Assembly (NCBI GenBank): GCA_018417955.1
Contig: JACTVC010000013.1
Location: 62,001 to 126,000 of the forward strand
DNA from: Laccaria trichodermophora
Lineage: Eukaryota; Basidiomycota; Agaricomycetes; Agaricales; Hydnangiaceae
DNA: 64,000 nt
Direction: 5' to 3'
The position numbers and the translations under genes were made by a program. The notes under the pieces are model-generated. The model saw only the letters and a program-made list of their open reading frames with translations. It searched no databases and was not told the DNA's origin. How positions within the stretch are numbered: position 1 is the first letter of the stretch; the number at the start of each line of letters is the position of its first letter. Positions 21,605-33,795 of this stretch are shown here, one piece after another.

Positions 21605-22071
21605 AAAAGACTACAAGAGCCAGACACAGACCATGTTGGCAATGGGCTCCCCAAGCTTTTAAGTGGCAATAATTTCTATGAGCTTGCACAGGCCAAGGAG
21701 AAGGAGGTGTGTGAGATTTTGAAGCAAAAGGAGGCACAGAAGGAAGGACTGCCTATGATGCAGTGGTGGAAGTGTGGGCTGCAGCAGATCAGGAGCGAAA
21801 GGATGAACGGGATGCTATCAAGGCCAACAACACACAAACCAAAGCAGCTTGGGACAAGAGGAAGGCTGCAGCAGTCAAGAAGAAGAAAAAATTTGCTAAA
21901 CCAAAGCTGAAATCAACACCCTGTCTGAAAGCAATTCCTAGGCCCAAGTTGAATGACTTTTTGGATTGTGGGATTGGTGTTGTAGGTGCCGGTGAAGCTG
22001 AGGATGACACTGTCAGTGATGGTGATAAAGTGGGGAGTGAGGGCAGTGCAAGTGACGACAACAATGAGTAA
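21605..22071 (+). pseudogene. Frameshifted C-terminal fragment of an unidentified (possibly transposase) protein
   Basis: One frame encodes a Lys/Glu-rich stretch (YELAQAKEKEVCEILKQKEA). The sequence continues in another frame with YDAVVEVWAAADQERKDERD, then a basic segment (AAVKKKKKFAKPKLK) and an acidic tail ending at 22071. The charged helical region, basic patch and acidic tail recall the C-terminal tails of CENP-B/pogo-type DDE transposases in agaricomycetes. No catalytic core is present, so this is a low-confidence assignment. Confidence 0.35.
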
Positions 22072-22843
22072 ATCTCTCCCCATCAGCTGATCTTATCGAC
22101 AATCATGGCACATGTAACATTGGCCCATAATTGCTATTCAGGTCCCCTCTCCACCATTTGTTTCACTATGTACACAATTCCTCTCTGTTTTACCTCAAAT
22201 GAATTGCAGATTGTACATAGCATACCTATTTATCATGTTGTCTTTGTTTCATTTGAAAATATGTTCACCTTGTCTTGCTATTTCATGTCTACGAATTCAG
22301 TGTAACATTAGCACATGCATGACTGTATATGAGCACAATAAATATCAATATAAATTGAAGCCCCCTCAGGCATCCTGGCATATCCAGATACTGCTTTTTG
22401 ACTCCTTGAGGACATCTCAGGGCATGGTGAAACAATCTTAAGTCGCCAGTGGGAAATGAAAAAATGAAAAAACCTGTACCTGAGAGCATTCTAATACCCA
22501 GTCAGGGTTCACTATAGGTACCCTTGGGGAAGGCACTGCAGATGTAGTATTTTTTTGCTGAAAGTCAAGAGCTACAGAAACTTTACCAACATCTTTATAA
22601 CACTGACCAACATCCAACTACTAGAAACCATTTATGACCCAGTTTTGCACAAATTCCAGTGTTTTCCAAATGCAAATCCATCAAAAGAAAGCTTTGAGGC
22701 ATGTGTTGCAATGACAAGTGGGTTTCTAGGTTGCCATTGAAGACCTGATTGGTACCAAGGTGGTATCCAGAGCAACAAATCTCCTGTATGTGTGTGGAGC
22801 CATCCAGTTGATGTAAGATGAGAATGATTGAGAATAGAAAATG

Positions 22844-25800
22844 CTAAAAGAAAATATCAGATATGCAATACAGGGATGAAATAAATGAAAACAGACTATT
22901 GATATCAGAGTCATGATGTCTGATTTGCATCATATCATCATATGACTCTACAATGATGCTGTTTCCATCATGTGAGAATGCAACAGGGATGACTGAATCT
23001 GTGTGGCCTTCAAATGGATCTAAGACAACCTTTCCTGTCTGTGCATCCCACATTCTGATAGTTTCATCCCTGGATCCTGAAACAATGTACTTTCCATCAG
23101 GTGAGAATGCAACAGAGGTGACCCAATCTGTGTGGCCTTCAAATGGATCTGAGACAAGCTTTCCTGTCTGTGCATCCCACATTCTAATAGTTTGGTCCCA
23201 TGATCCTGAAACAATGTACTTTCCATCTGGTGAGAATGCAACAGATGTAACTGAATCGGTAAATGGATCTGAGACAAGCTTTCCTGTCTGTGCAACCCAC
23301 ATTCTGATAGTTTCATCCCTGGATCCTGAAACAATGTACTTTCCATCTGGTGAGAATGCAACAGAGGTGACCCAATCTGTGTGGCCTTCAAATGGATCTG
23401 AGACAACCTTTCCTGTCTGTGCATCCCACATTCTAATAGTTTGGTCCCATGATCCTGAAATAACATACTTTCCATCTGGTGAGAATGCAACAGAGTTCAC
23501 TGAATCTGTGTGGCCTTCAAATGGATCTGAGACAACCTTTCCTGTCTGTGCATCCCACATTCTAATAGTTTGGTCCCATGATCCTGAAACAATGTACTTT
23601 CCATCAGGTGAGAATGCAACAGAGGTGACCAAATTTGTGTGGCCTTCAAATGGATCTGAGACAACCTTTCCTGTCTGTGCATCCCACATTCTGATAGTTT
23701 CATCCCTGGATCCTGAAACAATGTACTTTCCATCAGGTGAGAATGCAACTGAGTTAACTGAATTTGTGTGGCCTTCAAATGGATCTGAGACAAGCTTTCC
23801 TGTCTGTGCATCCCACATTCTGATAGTTTCGTCATCTGATCCTGAAACAATGTACTTTCCATCTGGTGAGAATGCAACAGAGGTGACCAAATTTGTGTGG
23901 CCTTCAAATGGATCTGAGACAAACTTTCCTGTCTGTGCATCCCACATTCTGATAGTTTGGTCATCTGATCCTGAAACAATGTACTTTCCATCTGGTGAGA
24001 ATGCAACAAAGTTGACTGAATCTGTGTGGCCTTCAAATGGATCTGAGACAAGCTTTCCTGTCTGCACATCCCACATTCTGATAGTTTGGTCCTCAGATCC
24101 TGAAATAACATACTTTCCATCTGGTGAGAATGCAACAGAGTTGACTGAATCTGTGTGGCCTTCAAATGGATCTGAGACAACCTTTCCTGTCTGTGCATCC
24201 CACATTCTGATAGTATGGTCCCCTGATCCTGAAACAACATACTTTCCATCAGGTGAGAATGCAACAGAGGTGACCAAATTTGTGTGGCCTTCAGATGGAT
24301 CTGAGACACACTTTCCTGTGTGTGCATCCCACATTCTGATAATATGGTCATCTGATCCTGAAACAATGTACTTTCCATCTGATGAGAATGCAACAGAGTT
24401 GACTGAATCTGTGTGGCCTTCAAATGGATCTGAGACAACCTTTCCTGTCTGTGCATCCCACATTCTGATAGTATGGTCCCCTGATCCTGAAACAACATAC
24501 TTTCCATCAGGTGAGAATGCAACAGAGGTGACTGAATCTGTGTGGCCTTCAAATGGATCTGACAGCTTTCCTGTTTGTGCATCCCACATTCTGACAGTTT
24601 TGTCCGATGATCCTGAAATAATGTACTTTCCATCAGGTGAGAATGCAACAGAGGTGACAATATCTGTGTGGCCTTCAAATGGATCTGACAGCTTTCCTGT
24701 TTGTGCATCCCACATTCTAACAGTTTTGTCCCATGATCCTGAAATAATGTACTTTCCATCAGGTGAGAATGCAACAGAGGTGACCCAATCTGTGTGGCCT
24801 TGCAAGATGTTATTGATAGATGGCCATGATATCTGTTTTCCCCTTTCAAGAGAAACTACTCCATTAAAGAGACAAGAATACTTTTTTGCAATCAGAGAGT
24901 CACTTGGTGACATTGGCAAGGCTGACAGATATATGTGAGGTGCACTATGGGATATAGGTTGAAAAAAAGTTGTCACAAACTTCATGGCATCTTCAATAAA
25001 CATTTTCATATTTTTATCCATCTGCAAATGAATTAGATAATTTATGGATGTGTTCATGGAATAACTGCACCTTTTTCCAGTCTAATAATGATGACAGAAT
25101 GCCTTGTGCAATACTGATTTTGCTTGTAATACTCAACACTTCTAACCAATAGAGAAATTGATAATCCAAAAAGTACTGAAGATCCTCCAGAACCTGACCA
25201 CTACATGGGACACACAAAAGATGGGCTGCAAAAAAACAGCATGCATAAACTAGCTGGGATGAGACTTTTTCTTTGGCATGTTCCAGTATATTGACTTCAG
25301 GATCATCATTTGCTTTAAATGATGTGGGCAGTTGACATATATCAAAGCAAAGCTCTGTCTTGAGTATATATAGAGCTGTGGCAGAAATTTCTTTCTCAGC
25401 ATTGTCAATATCAATAAAGAATTCCCCACTTCGAGATGAGCATGTCAGGTAGTCATGAAAAGAGCTGTGCAATGGCTTGATAGCAATTTCATTATCTCCA
25501 TTGATACCAGAAAGTAAGCAACCTAATGGCTCAATTATTGCTTTAATATCATCCATCCATGTTGGGTTGTTGATATGCATTTTTGACAGAGTTGCTAGAG
25601 GTAGTGGTTCCTTTGCTGTTAAAATTCTTCCCATAACTGATCTGTATCTATTCATGACTTTGGAATTATTTCTTCGGAAAGCCTGATTGAGAACTTTGTC
25701 ATACAATTCATCTAAGCCACTTCCTGTCCCAAGAAAAGATTCAAGACGCTCATACAGAAGCTCGCCTCCATATGAATCCATTATATATTGACATGCAACT

Positions 25801-28039
25801 GCTGCCCACTGAAAAAGACCTTCTGAACTTTTGACAAGCTGGCTGCAACATTCATACCATCTGGCTCCAAGCTCAGATTTTATGTCTGATAGATTATATT
25901 CAATGTAAAGAAAAAGATCATGCTCATTAGACTTATTCTCCATTTCTGCAGCATCCACATGTTGGTGCTTGACACATGGATGTTGGTGTACCAGCTGAAG
26001 AGCCTTAGAAACATCAGGTTCAAGACGTGTTGTTATCAGAATCCGAAAGTTCTTAGGTAACTCTGCAGCTCTTCCAATGAGCATATCTAACAGTGGTTTT
26101 CTTTGAAACTGAGTGCCACTCTCATCCAGAGCATCAATCACAATAACAATGGGCCCCACAGTAGTCAAAGCTTCAGCAGGCTTTACAATGAAGTTGTCAA
26201 ACTGCTCTTTTACTGCCAGAGTAGAGCACAAAGCACGATTTCCAGTAACAACAGAGCATAGAGCAGATTTCCAGGCAGCATCTAAATCAGAAAGATCCTG
26301 AGAGATAGTACTGAATAGATATTGAATGCTTCGATTAGCCTGATCAGCTTGATCAAAACAGTATGAAGATCCCAGCCGACCCAGATTGTGAAAGTGCTTA
26401 GCAATAGTATGAGCAATGGCTGATTTGCCAAACCCTGCAGCAGCACTAAAGAAGAGTACCTGTGGTGTACCATTACCATCTGGGCTATTTATCCAGTCTG
26501 TCAGTTCATCAATCACAGCTACACGAGTTCCAGGGAGACACTGCTTGTCTGAATCAAATCGAGCATTCTTAGCATAGTGCATGTCCTTGAGATCAGCAGT
26601 TACATCTAATTCAGAGCATTAATCATAGTATCTCAAAAATATAATATGATTTACCCAGTTTTTCCACAGTGTTGAAAATTTGCAGAACTCGAAGTTGGGT
26701 CTCACAAACAGCATGTTGCATAAAAGCCAGTTTTAACTTCTCAAATTGATCCTGAAAGTTTGCAATTTTCTGGTCTGCATCTGAAACTAAATTCTTTCCA
26801 GTTCTCATCCCTATCAGAAGACAAAGGAATAAGAATCAACACAATATAATAAAGTAGGACTTACAAAAGTTGGGATTACTAGCATATTGGCGAATGAAGT
26901 AGGCACATTCTATAGTTTGCTGGGCTAAAGATGTGACAATCTTCTTCTGTGGTGCATCATACTTAAATGGATCTGTTCCTTTGAGAAATGCATATAGGGC
27001 TTGCACATCTTGAACAAGATCAGTAATTTTACCATCACGTTCAATCTGGTCCAAGAGAGTCTAGCAAATTTCTACAATTCAATAGATATAAGATCACTAT
27101 ACCAATTCACAAACCTTGGGAATGGCAGACAGTATGCCCCATGCAGCCTTGATATATGGATGAAACTATATTGAGATTAATAATTGAGATCATTTACTAT
27201 AAGTAATATTGACAGCTTACCTCTGATATCTTGTCTGCAATTTCCATAAAAGCATGAACATGCTCAACAAGCCACCCATAGTTGGTAGAGAAAGAGTCTG
27301 AAGTAACTATATCAACACCAACTTGAAGAGCAGAAGCAGTATCCTCAGGGCCATATTGCATCTTCATAATAGCAGCCTCAGCCAATTCTAAAGCAGGACT
27401 GATATCCAAGATAGCTGGAGTTGTGGGATCAGCAAGCATAGGAAGCTTTAACAATGTTATATAATTTTTACAAGGAAAATAATGACCTCTTACAACTGGG
27501 CTCAAAACTGGAAAGGTATGTTCCCAGGTAGATATAGAGAAATGAATGGTAGTGTTTCCCAATGGCAAGCCTGAGCCACGAGGTTTATTCAGAGGCTGCA
27601 TAATTTCTAGATATATAGACAAGAAATTTGAGAAACAGAATCTACAATGAGAAGACAAAGACAAGCCTTTAGAAGAAGAGCCCCCGAGCAGCAGGGGAAT
27701 TTCCTCTTCCATTATCCCAATAAGTTCATCAGCATAATCAAAAGCCCGACCAATCCGACGGGGAGTCTTGTAAACCCGACAAATTAGATTGGTTGATTGT
27801 GAGGTATTGCTTAGTGGCGGTAAGAGTTCCAACAGACAACATCAAGTGAACACAATGATACCCACAATGAAAGTGTCTGTGACCACACTGGACCCGCCGA
27901 CATGTCGCTCTTTCCCGTTTCCTGTGTATCTCCACCAATGGTGAACTGTACATAATGCTTGTGATGACGAAGCAAGCCTTGAGGTATATTGTTGACTTTT
28001 ATATCTATAATGCGGGACGACGATTAAATCAACGTCCAT
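22844..28039 (-). CDS. NLR-like C2-NACHT-WD40 protein, copy A (best preserved)
   Basis: A STAND-type P-loop NTPase of the fungal NLR class, likely cytosolic and acting in non-self recognition by family analogy. Exons visible by frame continuity, in reading order, are: a C2-like region (about 28025-27494, boundaries uncertain), 27445-27221, 27165-27115, 27060-26865, 26810-26655, 26605-25071 and 25021-22844, with GT-AG introns of 48-55 bp. The NACHT domain has Walker A SAAAGFGKSAIAHT and Walker B IVIVIDALDE. The last exon encodes about 15 WD40 repeats of 43 residues, nearly identical to one another. Oddities: the C2 intron acceptor is GG at 27777-27776 (AG in copy B), and the ATG at 28039 is out of frame with the C2 sequence. 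Use of an AG nine bases further on would keep the frame. Whether it is expressed is therefore uncertain. Confidence 0.8.
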
Positions 28040-29089
28040 CCAAATTAGCGGTCCACCTTGCCTTTGATCTCAATCGCGATCCTGGGATCGGAGGATGCAA
28101 CGCTAATATGAATTGTCAAATGTTGGCGAAGATGTAGGGAGTAGCGGGAATAGAGGTACTGACGTAGGATCGGTGTTCGCGTTCGAAGTTGTATTCATCG
28201 TTTCGATTCTGCAAGATGAAGGTTGGAAGCAAGTTTGCTAGGCGCTCAAAGGAAACGTGTGACACGTTTGTTTGTTTCGTGGTCTTGAAGTAAACAACAC
28301 CCTCCTCCCTTTTTCGGACATGGACTCCTCAAGTTGACCGAGGATATGGATTTTCGATCAACACTCCGTTGAGAGACAGCATGTGTACTTAGTGCTTCTG
28401 CGTACAAGTTATAATTGGTCGAAAAGGCCTGTTTATTGGTGAGCCTTTGTGATTAGTACGCTGGCTTCAAGTCGCTCTCACCGTAGGATACTTAGTCCCT
28501 TCTTCAGGATACACTACCCGCGTTCTGGATCACGTCCACTCAAACCTCCAATTCTTACCTTCCCGTAGATCGGCTGATGAGCGTCCGCCCGTGTGTTTCA
28601 TGAAAATCCTCATCAGATTTCGAAATGTGGGTATCATATCAGAGGGGGCGACGAAGGGGCTAGTGGTTTCTATATCTTGGTGCGTCGATTCCTCGTCATA
28701 TCCGCAATCAAAAGTTGAACACCATATATGCTAGGGCTCTTTCGACGTTCTCGTCTGGGAAGACGAGTCGTCGGCCTCGTCGTTTTCCAGAGGATCACTT
28801 GGATTCTCTAAACGTTGTGAAGAACCCATCTAGGAACTCAGTCCTGTTCGCCTTTCAAGCCGGCCTAGCAGTAGGCATCAGACCTCCGCAAGCAGAGGCT
28901 ATACCAATGTGTCTCTCGAGGGATTGCAGTTGGCCATGCCAGTGCGGATGGATTTTCATTGACAAAGTGCTGCCTAATGTCTGAAGAGGTCCCAGCGAAA
29001 GGCCTCCGCCACGTCACGACGGCAAAGTCGTCACATTTCGGACATACGAGCCACCACAAGCTTTCTGCTCAGTCTCAATACGAGTCATT
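28040..29089. other. Intergenic DNA shared with unit 2 (no gene supported)
   Basis: Matches 42231-43200 in unit 2 apart from small indels. Open frames on either strand are short and not conserved as frames between the two units, so I do not call a gene. The stretch just left of the NLR start keeps the minus-strand reading ASSDPRIAIEIKGKVDR in both units and could hold an upstream exon. Confidence 0.45.
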
Positions 29090-29220
29090 CACCTTTCTAA
29101 CATGGCTTCGTCCGAATTCCCACCCCCTTGGGTGAGCTGCATCTGCTTTCTACATCGATAACCCAGGGGTCATGGGATGGCACGGCCGATATTATGATTC
29201 TGGCATTCGGCATTCGGTGA
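29090..29220 (+). pseudogene. 5' fragment of an unidentified protein family (truncated)
   Basis: Starts near ATGGCTTCGTCCGAATTCCC and includes a putative 35-bp intron. It is cut at the sequence GGCATTCG (about 29218), where it joins DNA that in unit 2 lies 1.9 kb further on. The fuller version is at 43205-44450 in unit 2. No function is recognised. Confidence 0.4.
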
Positions 29221-29237
29221 CGAACGCGATTTTGTGC

Positions 29238-29565
29238 TCATAGATCCTGCATTCGGCGACTCCGTGCTCTTGATACTCTCAAGTCCGAAAAGAAAGCAGG
29301 AAGTGATGACGGCATTGCATCGCACTCACTCACAACGGTCTTTGACGATCTCAATACCAATCGGCTGTTCATCCCCACCCACGTCCGCACTCTCTTTCCC
29401 GTCAGGCCAACTATCGTCCTCCTTCCTATCCGCAATCCTCACACCAGTCAAACGAGCAGGTGCTGTATTCCCACACTGCTTTGCGTGAATGAGGAGATGT
29501 ACATCAAACAGGGATACATCATATTTCAATAAACTCACCGATAGGATAAGAAATTGGGACACCAA
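29238..29565 (-). pseudogene. Unidentified conserved segment (unit 1 copy)
   Basis: Two overlapping minus-strand frames encode stretches (LLIHAKQCGNTAPARLTGVR, DEQPIGIEIVKDRCE) that are also found in unit 2 at 45149-45661, where one frame spans them. I do not recognise the family. It looks like one or two exons of a decayed gene adjoining a partial copy of the Ser/Thr-rich gene. Confidence 0.35.
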
Positions 29566-29699
29566 CCTAAGCGAATATGTGCATTGGGAGAACTGGTGTG
29601 GGAGAGCAAGTGCCGCCTCTCAAACAAGATGTTTTTGTGAGGCAAGATATTCAGTCAGTTGAAGCCATTCAGCAAGCTTATTAAAATCTTCACAGTTGC

Positions 29700-30416
29700 T
29701 GGTGGACTTGTAGCTCCGACCTTCCAGCCAACTCTTGCGCGATATAACCAACACGAAGGCCACTTCGACCTCGAGCCCTTCATTAACAACGTCAGCTTCG
29801 GCTTCAATTGCACATAGTCCTAAGAACCCCTTCTCACAGAACCCAATCGAATCGGAGACGCGCATGAACCCCATCGCGATGCAGAACGCAATCAAGCTGA
29901 AAACCCAAAATTCTTACCTCATCAATCACGCAAACGCGAAACCCTGTCACGTCAAAAACGCGAAACCCAAACGCGCGGTTTGGAAGGGACATTGCGAATA
30001 TCGTTGATGATGATTCTGCGGGCTGTGTTAGTTTGTGTGGGGGTAACACGACCACGGGTGGCGAGTCCACCACGACGTCTGTGTACGGTGGGGAGAACAC
30101 GATGGGAAGCGTGTATAGTGTGCAGAACACTACGGGTAGCATGTACACGACGACCTCCGTGTCCGCACCGACGCCCGTATACGCAGGACACAACACCACG
30201 ACCTACTCGAACGAAGCCTCCGCTCGGGCGGTCAAAGCGAGGTTGAGGGAGGCATGCAAGAATTTTTTGAAACCTGTGTGGGTGGAGGAGTGCCGTTTTG
30301 AAGTCTTTTTCAAAAAATTCTCCTTTGATGTTGTTTTGTTCGTTTTTTTTTGTTCTCTTTTTCTTTTCGGTACTCGGGTTGGGGTAGCTACCTTTCGCCA
30401 AGTGATACATTCGTAG
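29700..30416 (+). pseudogene. C-terminal fragment of the Ser/Thr-rich gene, frameshifted (unit 1)
   Basis: Homologous to the last third of the 33796-35712 gene. MRDITNT, then the CGGNTTT, GGENT, GSVYSVQNTTGSMY and EASARAVKARLREACKNF segments, occur in order but in two frames (29735-30007 and 30033-30416). The final DTVQSWEPVPF segment is deleted and replaced by read-through sequence. It is a duplicated, decayed 3' piece, not a complete gene. Confidence 0.75.
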
Positions 30417-30497
30417 TTTATAGTACAATTGCTCTCTTTCATTCTTATATTCTTACATCCGTATATACAAATGTAGCGCAAAAAGCTAAACAAGACC

Positions 30498-33126
30498 TCA
30501 TACAGACCCACCATAACGCGTACTAAAAAGTCCCCCCTCCATGGCTTTGATTTCTGGCATTTGTGTCATGTACATGTCAGCCACTTGCAGATTGGAAGGA
30601 ATATAAAGGAAAGAGGCGTACGGAGTGCGATGGTTTTGGAGTAGAAGCGGCATAGGGCTAGGTTACCTGTTGTGTGGAGCAGAGCCGTTAGCTTTTTCCT
30701 GGGAGGACGAAGAGGGACACGAGTCTCTCAGGAAACGAGAGAGGGAAGAAGGAAAGAAGCAAGAGTATCCCGGAAGGAAAAGCGAATCCCGAAGAACCAA
30801 AGAGTCTCCGGGGAAAAGGACAACATACCCATGATATACCACAACCCCGGAACGCCCATATCCTTCCAACATCCATTAATCTCACCCTCCTCGTCCATTC
30901 CCCACAAAGGCTTGCACCTATCTGCCACTTCGTCTCCGCAGATCCTGCGTATCCCGTAGTGGGCGTCCGTGAGACTTTGGTTCAAGTCAGACATGCCCTG
31001 GACGTAGATGAAAGAATGTGAACACCCACCCTGTGCAGAAGACGACCACATCCGCGGAAAGTTCGCTCCCGTTGTCGAATTTCAGCCCTGTCTCGGTGAA
31101 CCCTGCGATTTGGCTGTCGTTCTTTAGCTTGATCTTGCCGTCGATTAGGTATTGGCTGCCTCCGACGTCTGTGGAAGAGATGATGTTAGCCCTCGATCAC
31201 CTTTGAATAGGATGCCATTCGCGTGCCTAGGTAGTATCCTCCGGCTTTCTGCCAGACAGTCAGCATGAGCCCAGAATCCAGGTATCCCTTGTTGGTTCTG
31301 AATCCGACTTTGTGCAGACCTTCGATGGTATCCCTAGTTCGGAAACAAATGTCAGCTTCGTACAACAACAACGACATGGGGAGGGACGACGTGCTTGTCG
31401 ACGTTCTCCCAGATCGCTTTCATCCCTCGGTGTGTCAAGCCCGAAATTAGTTTGTTTGGCAAAGACATGTTGAGTTTGTCTGCGATGTCTGTGGGGGGAC
31501 CGTTCTCCGAATACAGACCTGTGGATCGTAATGAGACTTTGAACGAAGGAAGCTTTGCTTCGAATGCATACCCTCCAACAACATTCGCACTCATGATGTA
31601 CGTCGAGCTACGTTGGAACATTGTCACGTCTGACGTCTTTCGTTAAGCGGAAGACACTTTTCAGAGCTGAAAAAAAAGATCGTACCAACACCATGATCGA
31701 CGTAGTCCACGCAAATGTCGTGGGCTATAATACTTTTAGTCATTTATTGACCACTTGGAGGTCAATTCAAACGTACCAGACGTGCAAGACCCAATAACGA
31801 CGACTTTCTTGCCCACATGGTCCCTAGCGCTTTTGTGCTGCGATGAATGCAAGATCTGCCCTGTGAAGCTTTCCTAAAGTCGACGTCATTCTTCATACAC
31901 CGGTAGAGGAAGAGGGAGAACACGCTATACCATTCCAGGGGTAGATGGGACGTAACCCTCGCCGCCTTTGAACCCCACGGCGAAGACAACATGCTTGACC
32001 TTGAAAACGCGGTCTTGCCCATTCGCTTGCCTTACAACTACGTTCCACGACTTCGTCTCCTCGTCTCGACTCGCTTTGGTCACTATTGAAGAAGTCCAGA
32101 CGTTTAGCTCTAGGGCTTCGGCGTAGAATTCGAGCCAGTTGGCGAGCTGGACAGGTGTTAGCTTCGAGTTGACTCTGACTCAATGGCGTTCGCACCTTTT
32201 TAGCTGGGGCGAAGACGGGCCAGGTCGAAGGGAACCTGATACAACACTTCTCAAGTTCTCTCACGATACAGATAGGAAGGAGATACCCACGGGAGGTAAG
32301 GGAATTGACCGTACCCTTCAAAGCTCTCCACGTCAGTTAATCAGACCAGCACGCAGGCAGCAACACTTACAAACGGGATCGTGAAGGCACAACGCTTCAT
32401 ACCTCTCCCTCCAGTTATCGCCTATCCTCTCGTTCTTTTCGATCACCAAGGTGGGTACATCCAACGCTTTCAGGCGTGCAGCCACCTCCAATCCGCTGCC
32501 GATAATGAGGACAGTCGGGTCTGCTTCACCGAAAGCGACTTCCCTTTGGTGAGCCTCCTCCCATTGACCATCGTTCGGCTCTGGGTTTCGTAACGCGCCT
32601 CGTTTCCGAGAACCCTTTCAGGCTGTCGAGGGTGGTGAAGATGGATTGTCCCTTTCACTCAACCTGATCTCCAATCTTGATAGGCACAAGCCTCGCGATC
32701 CCAGTAGCGGAACCTATCTTTGTCTCGAACGTGAACAGGAGCTGGATCCACGCGAGATCAGGATGAGGTTGTTGGAATTGAGGCTTGATCTCATCGCTGA
32801 GCTTAACGTTCAGGATCTGCGCATCGGTCAATCGGTCCAGGAGGAAAGCTTTGATCGTGGCTGTTCCTTCAAATGTTCGTAGATCCCAGGTGAGGGCGAG
32901 GATGTCTCTCCAGTAGAGAGACACGGATGATGATGATGCTGTGGTGGTGTTGTTGGCGGACTCTGGTAGAAGACTTGAGGAGAAGTCTGATTCTACGAGA
33001 AGGCTGGTCAGTGGTTATGCCTTCTGCGTCGCCTGTTTCTGCAAACTTGGCGAAAGATGAAAGCCAAGTCGAGGCGACGGCCGTGGCGTCGACATCGGTA
33101 GGAACGTTCGTTCCCAGCTTGGACAA
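30498..33126 (-). pseudogene. Flavin-containing monooxygenase relic, unit 1
   Basis: In minus-strand order the region encodes an NTF2-like N-terminal part (MSKLGTNVPTDVDATAVAST, LYWRDILALTWDLRTFEGTA), a Rossmann strand (VLIIGSGLEVAARLK), ANWLEFYAEALELNVWTSS, VVVIGSCTSG, AHDICVDYVDHGV, FQRSSTYIMS, KVGFRTNKGYLDSG, KAGGYYLG, GVPGLWYIMG and GNLALCRFYSK, ending STRYGGSV at 30498. This order matches fungal FAD/NADPH flavin monooxygenases. Many short introns separate the blocks. The dinucleotide-binding motif, which should read GxGxxG, is shortened by three residues relative to unit 2 (near 32485-32500), and I could not build one continuous frame. Called a probable pseudogene. Confidence 0.7.
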
Positions 33127-33795
33127 GGTGGGAAGGGACGCCTCGATAGGATGGCGTTCATTGACTGTGAGCTCGCCGCATTGTGATGGAAGAGGATGAG
33201 ACAGGGCGGTGTTCCACTCAGCCGCACTGGGTTTATATTACGATATGTCGGAAATACGGTAGTTCTGGTGTCATGTGGTGATGTCCGGTTCCAAAAGATG
33301 TCACTGCCGCTGAAAATGGCAGAACGTGAAGCAGAGAGTTGGCAGAGAGGTCACATTCAATGGAGAGAGAGAGTTGAATTGCTAGTCAAACATTGACAAA
33401 TACACGCGTCGCGTCAATCGTTCAAACATCGCCTTTGTCTGTGAAAGCGCATATATGCGCTCCAACCAGCCTCATATGCCTGTCGAGGTCCTCTGCCAAT
33501 GGGGCTCGTCGCCATCTTGCAGAGCATATGGGCCTTCCTGACCAATTCCTGACCTCCAAGTCGCTGTCCATCTTCCGCACAGAGCAGTCACTGCCAGGCC
33601 CACTCTCAACAGCCATACCTCTCAAGCAACGGAATGGTCCACCGCAAACTCCTCGACCGACGGCAGCCTCCGCACGAGTATCATTCCCTTGGTCCTAATC
33701 AACTCAGTACGTCTTCATCACATCCATCTCTTGCAATTGCATAACTAAACTGGACTGGCCTCACAGGCTCATGACGTGCACAAAAAGAACAATTC
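33127..33795. other. Divergent intergenic region between the monooxygenase relic and the Ser/Thr-rich gene
   Basis: This must hold both promoters if either gene is transcribed. A possible short 5' exon with donor GTACGT near 33710 and acceptor CTCACAG near 33768 precedes the Ser/Thr-rich gene, but joining it does not give a clean frame, so it is not called. The same arrangement recurs in unit 2 (49126-49782). Confidence 0.4.

Noticed and set aside
22953..24938. A 661-codon plus-strand open frame opposite the NLR WD40 exon (also 37399-38868 and 56041-56673)
   Set aside because: The WD40 unit is 129 bp, a multiple of three, so any frame open in one unit stays open through the array. The product is a repeat of the antisense of WD40 with no domain sense.
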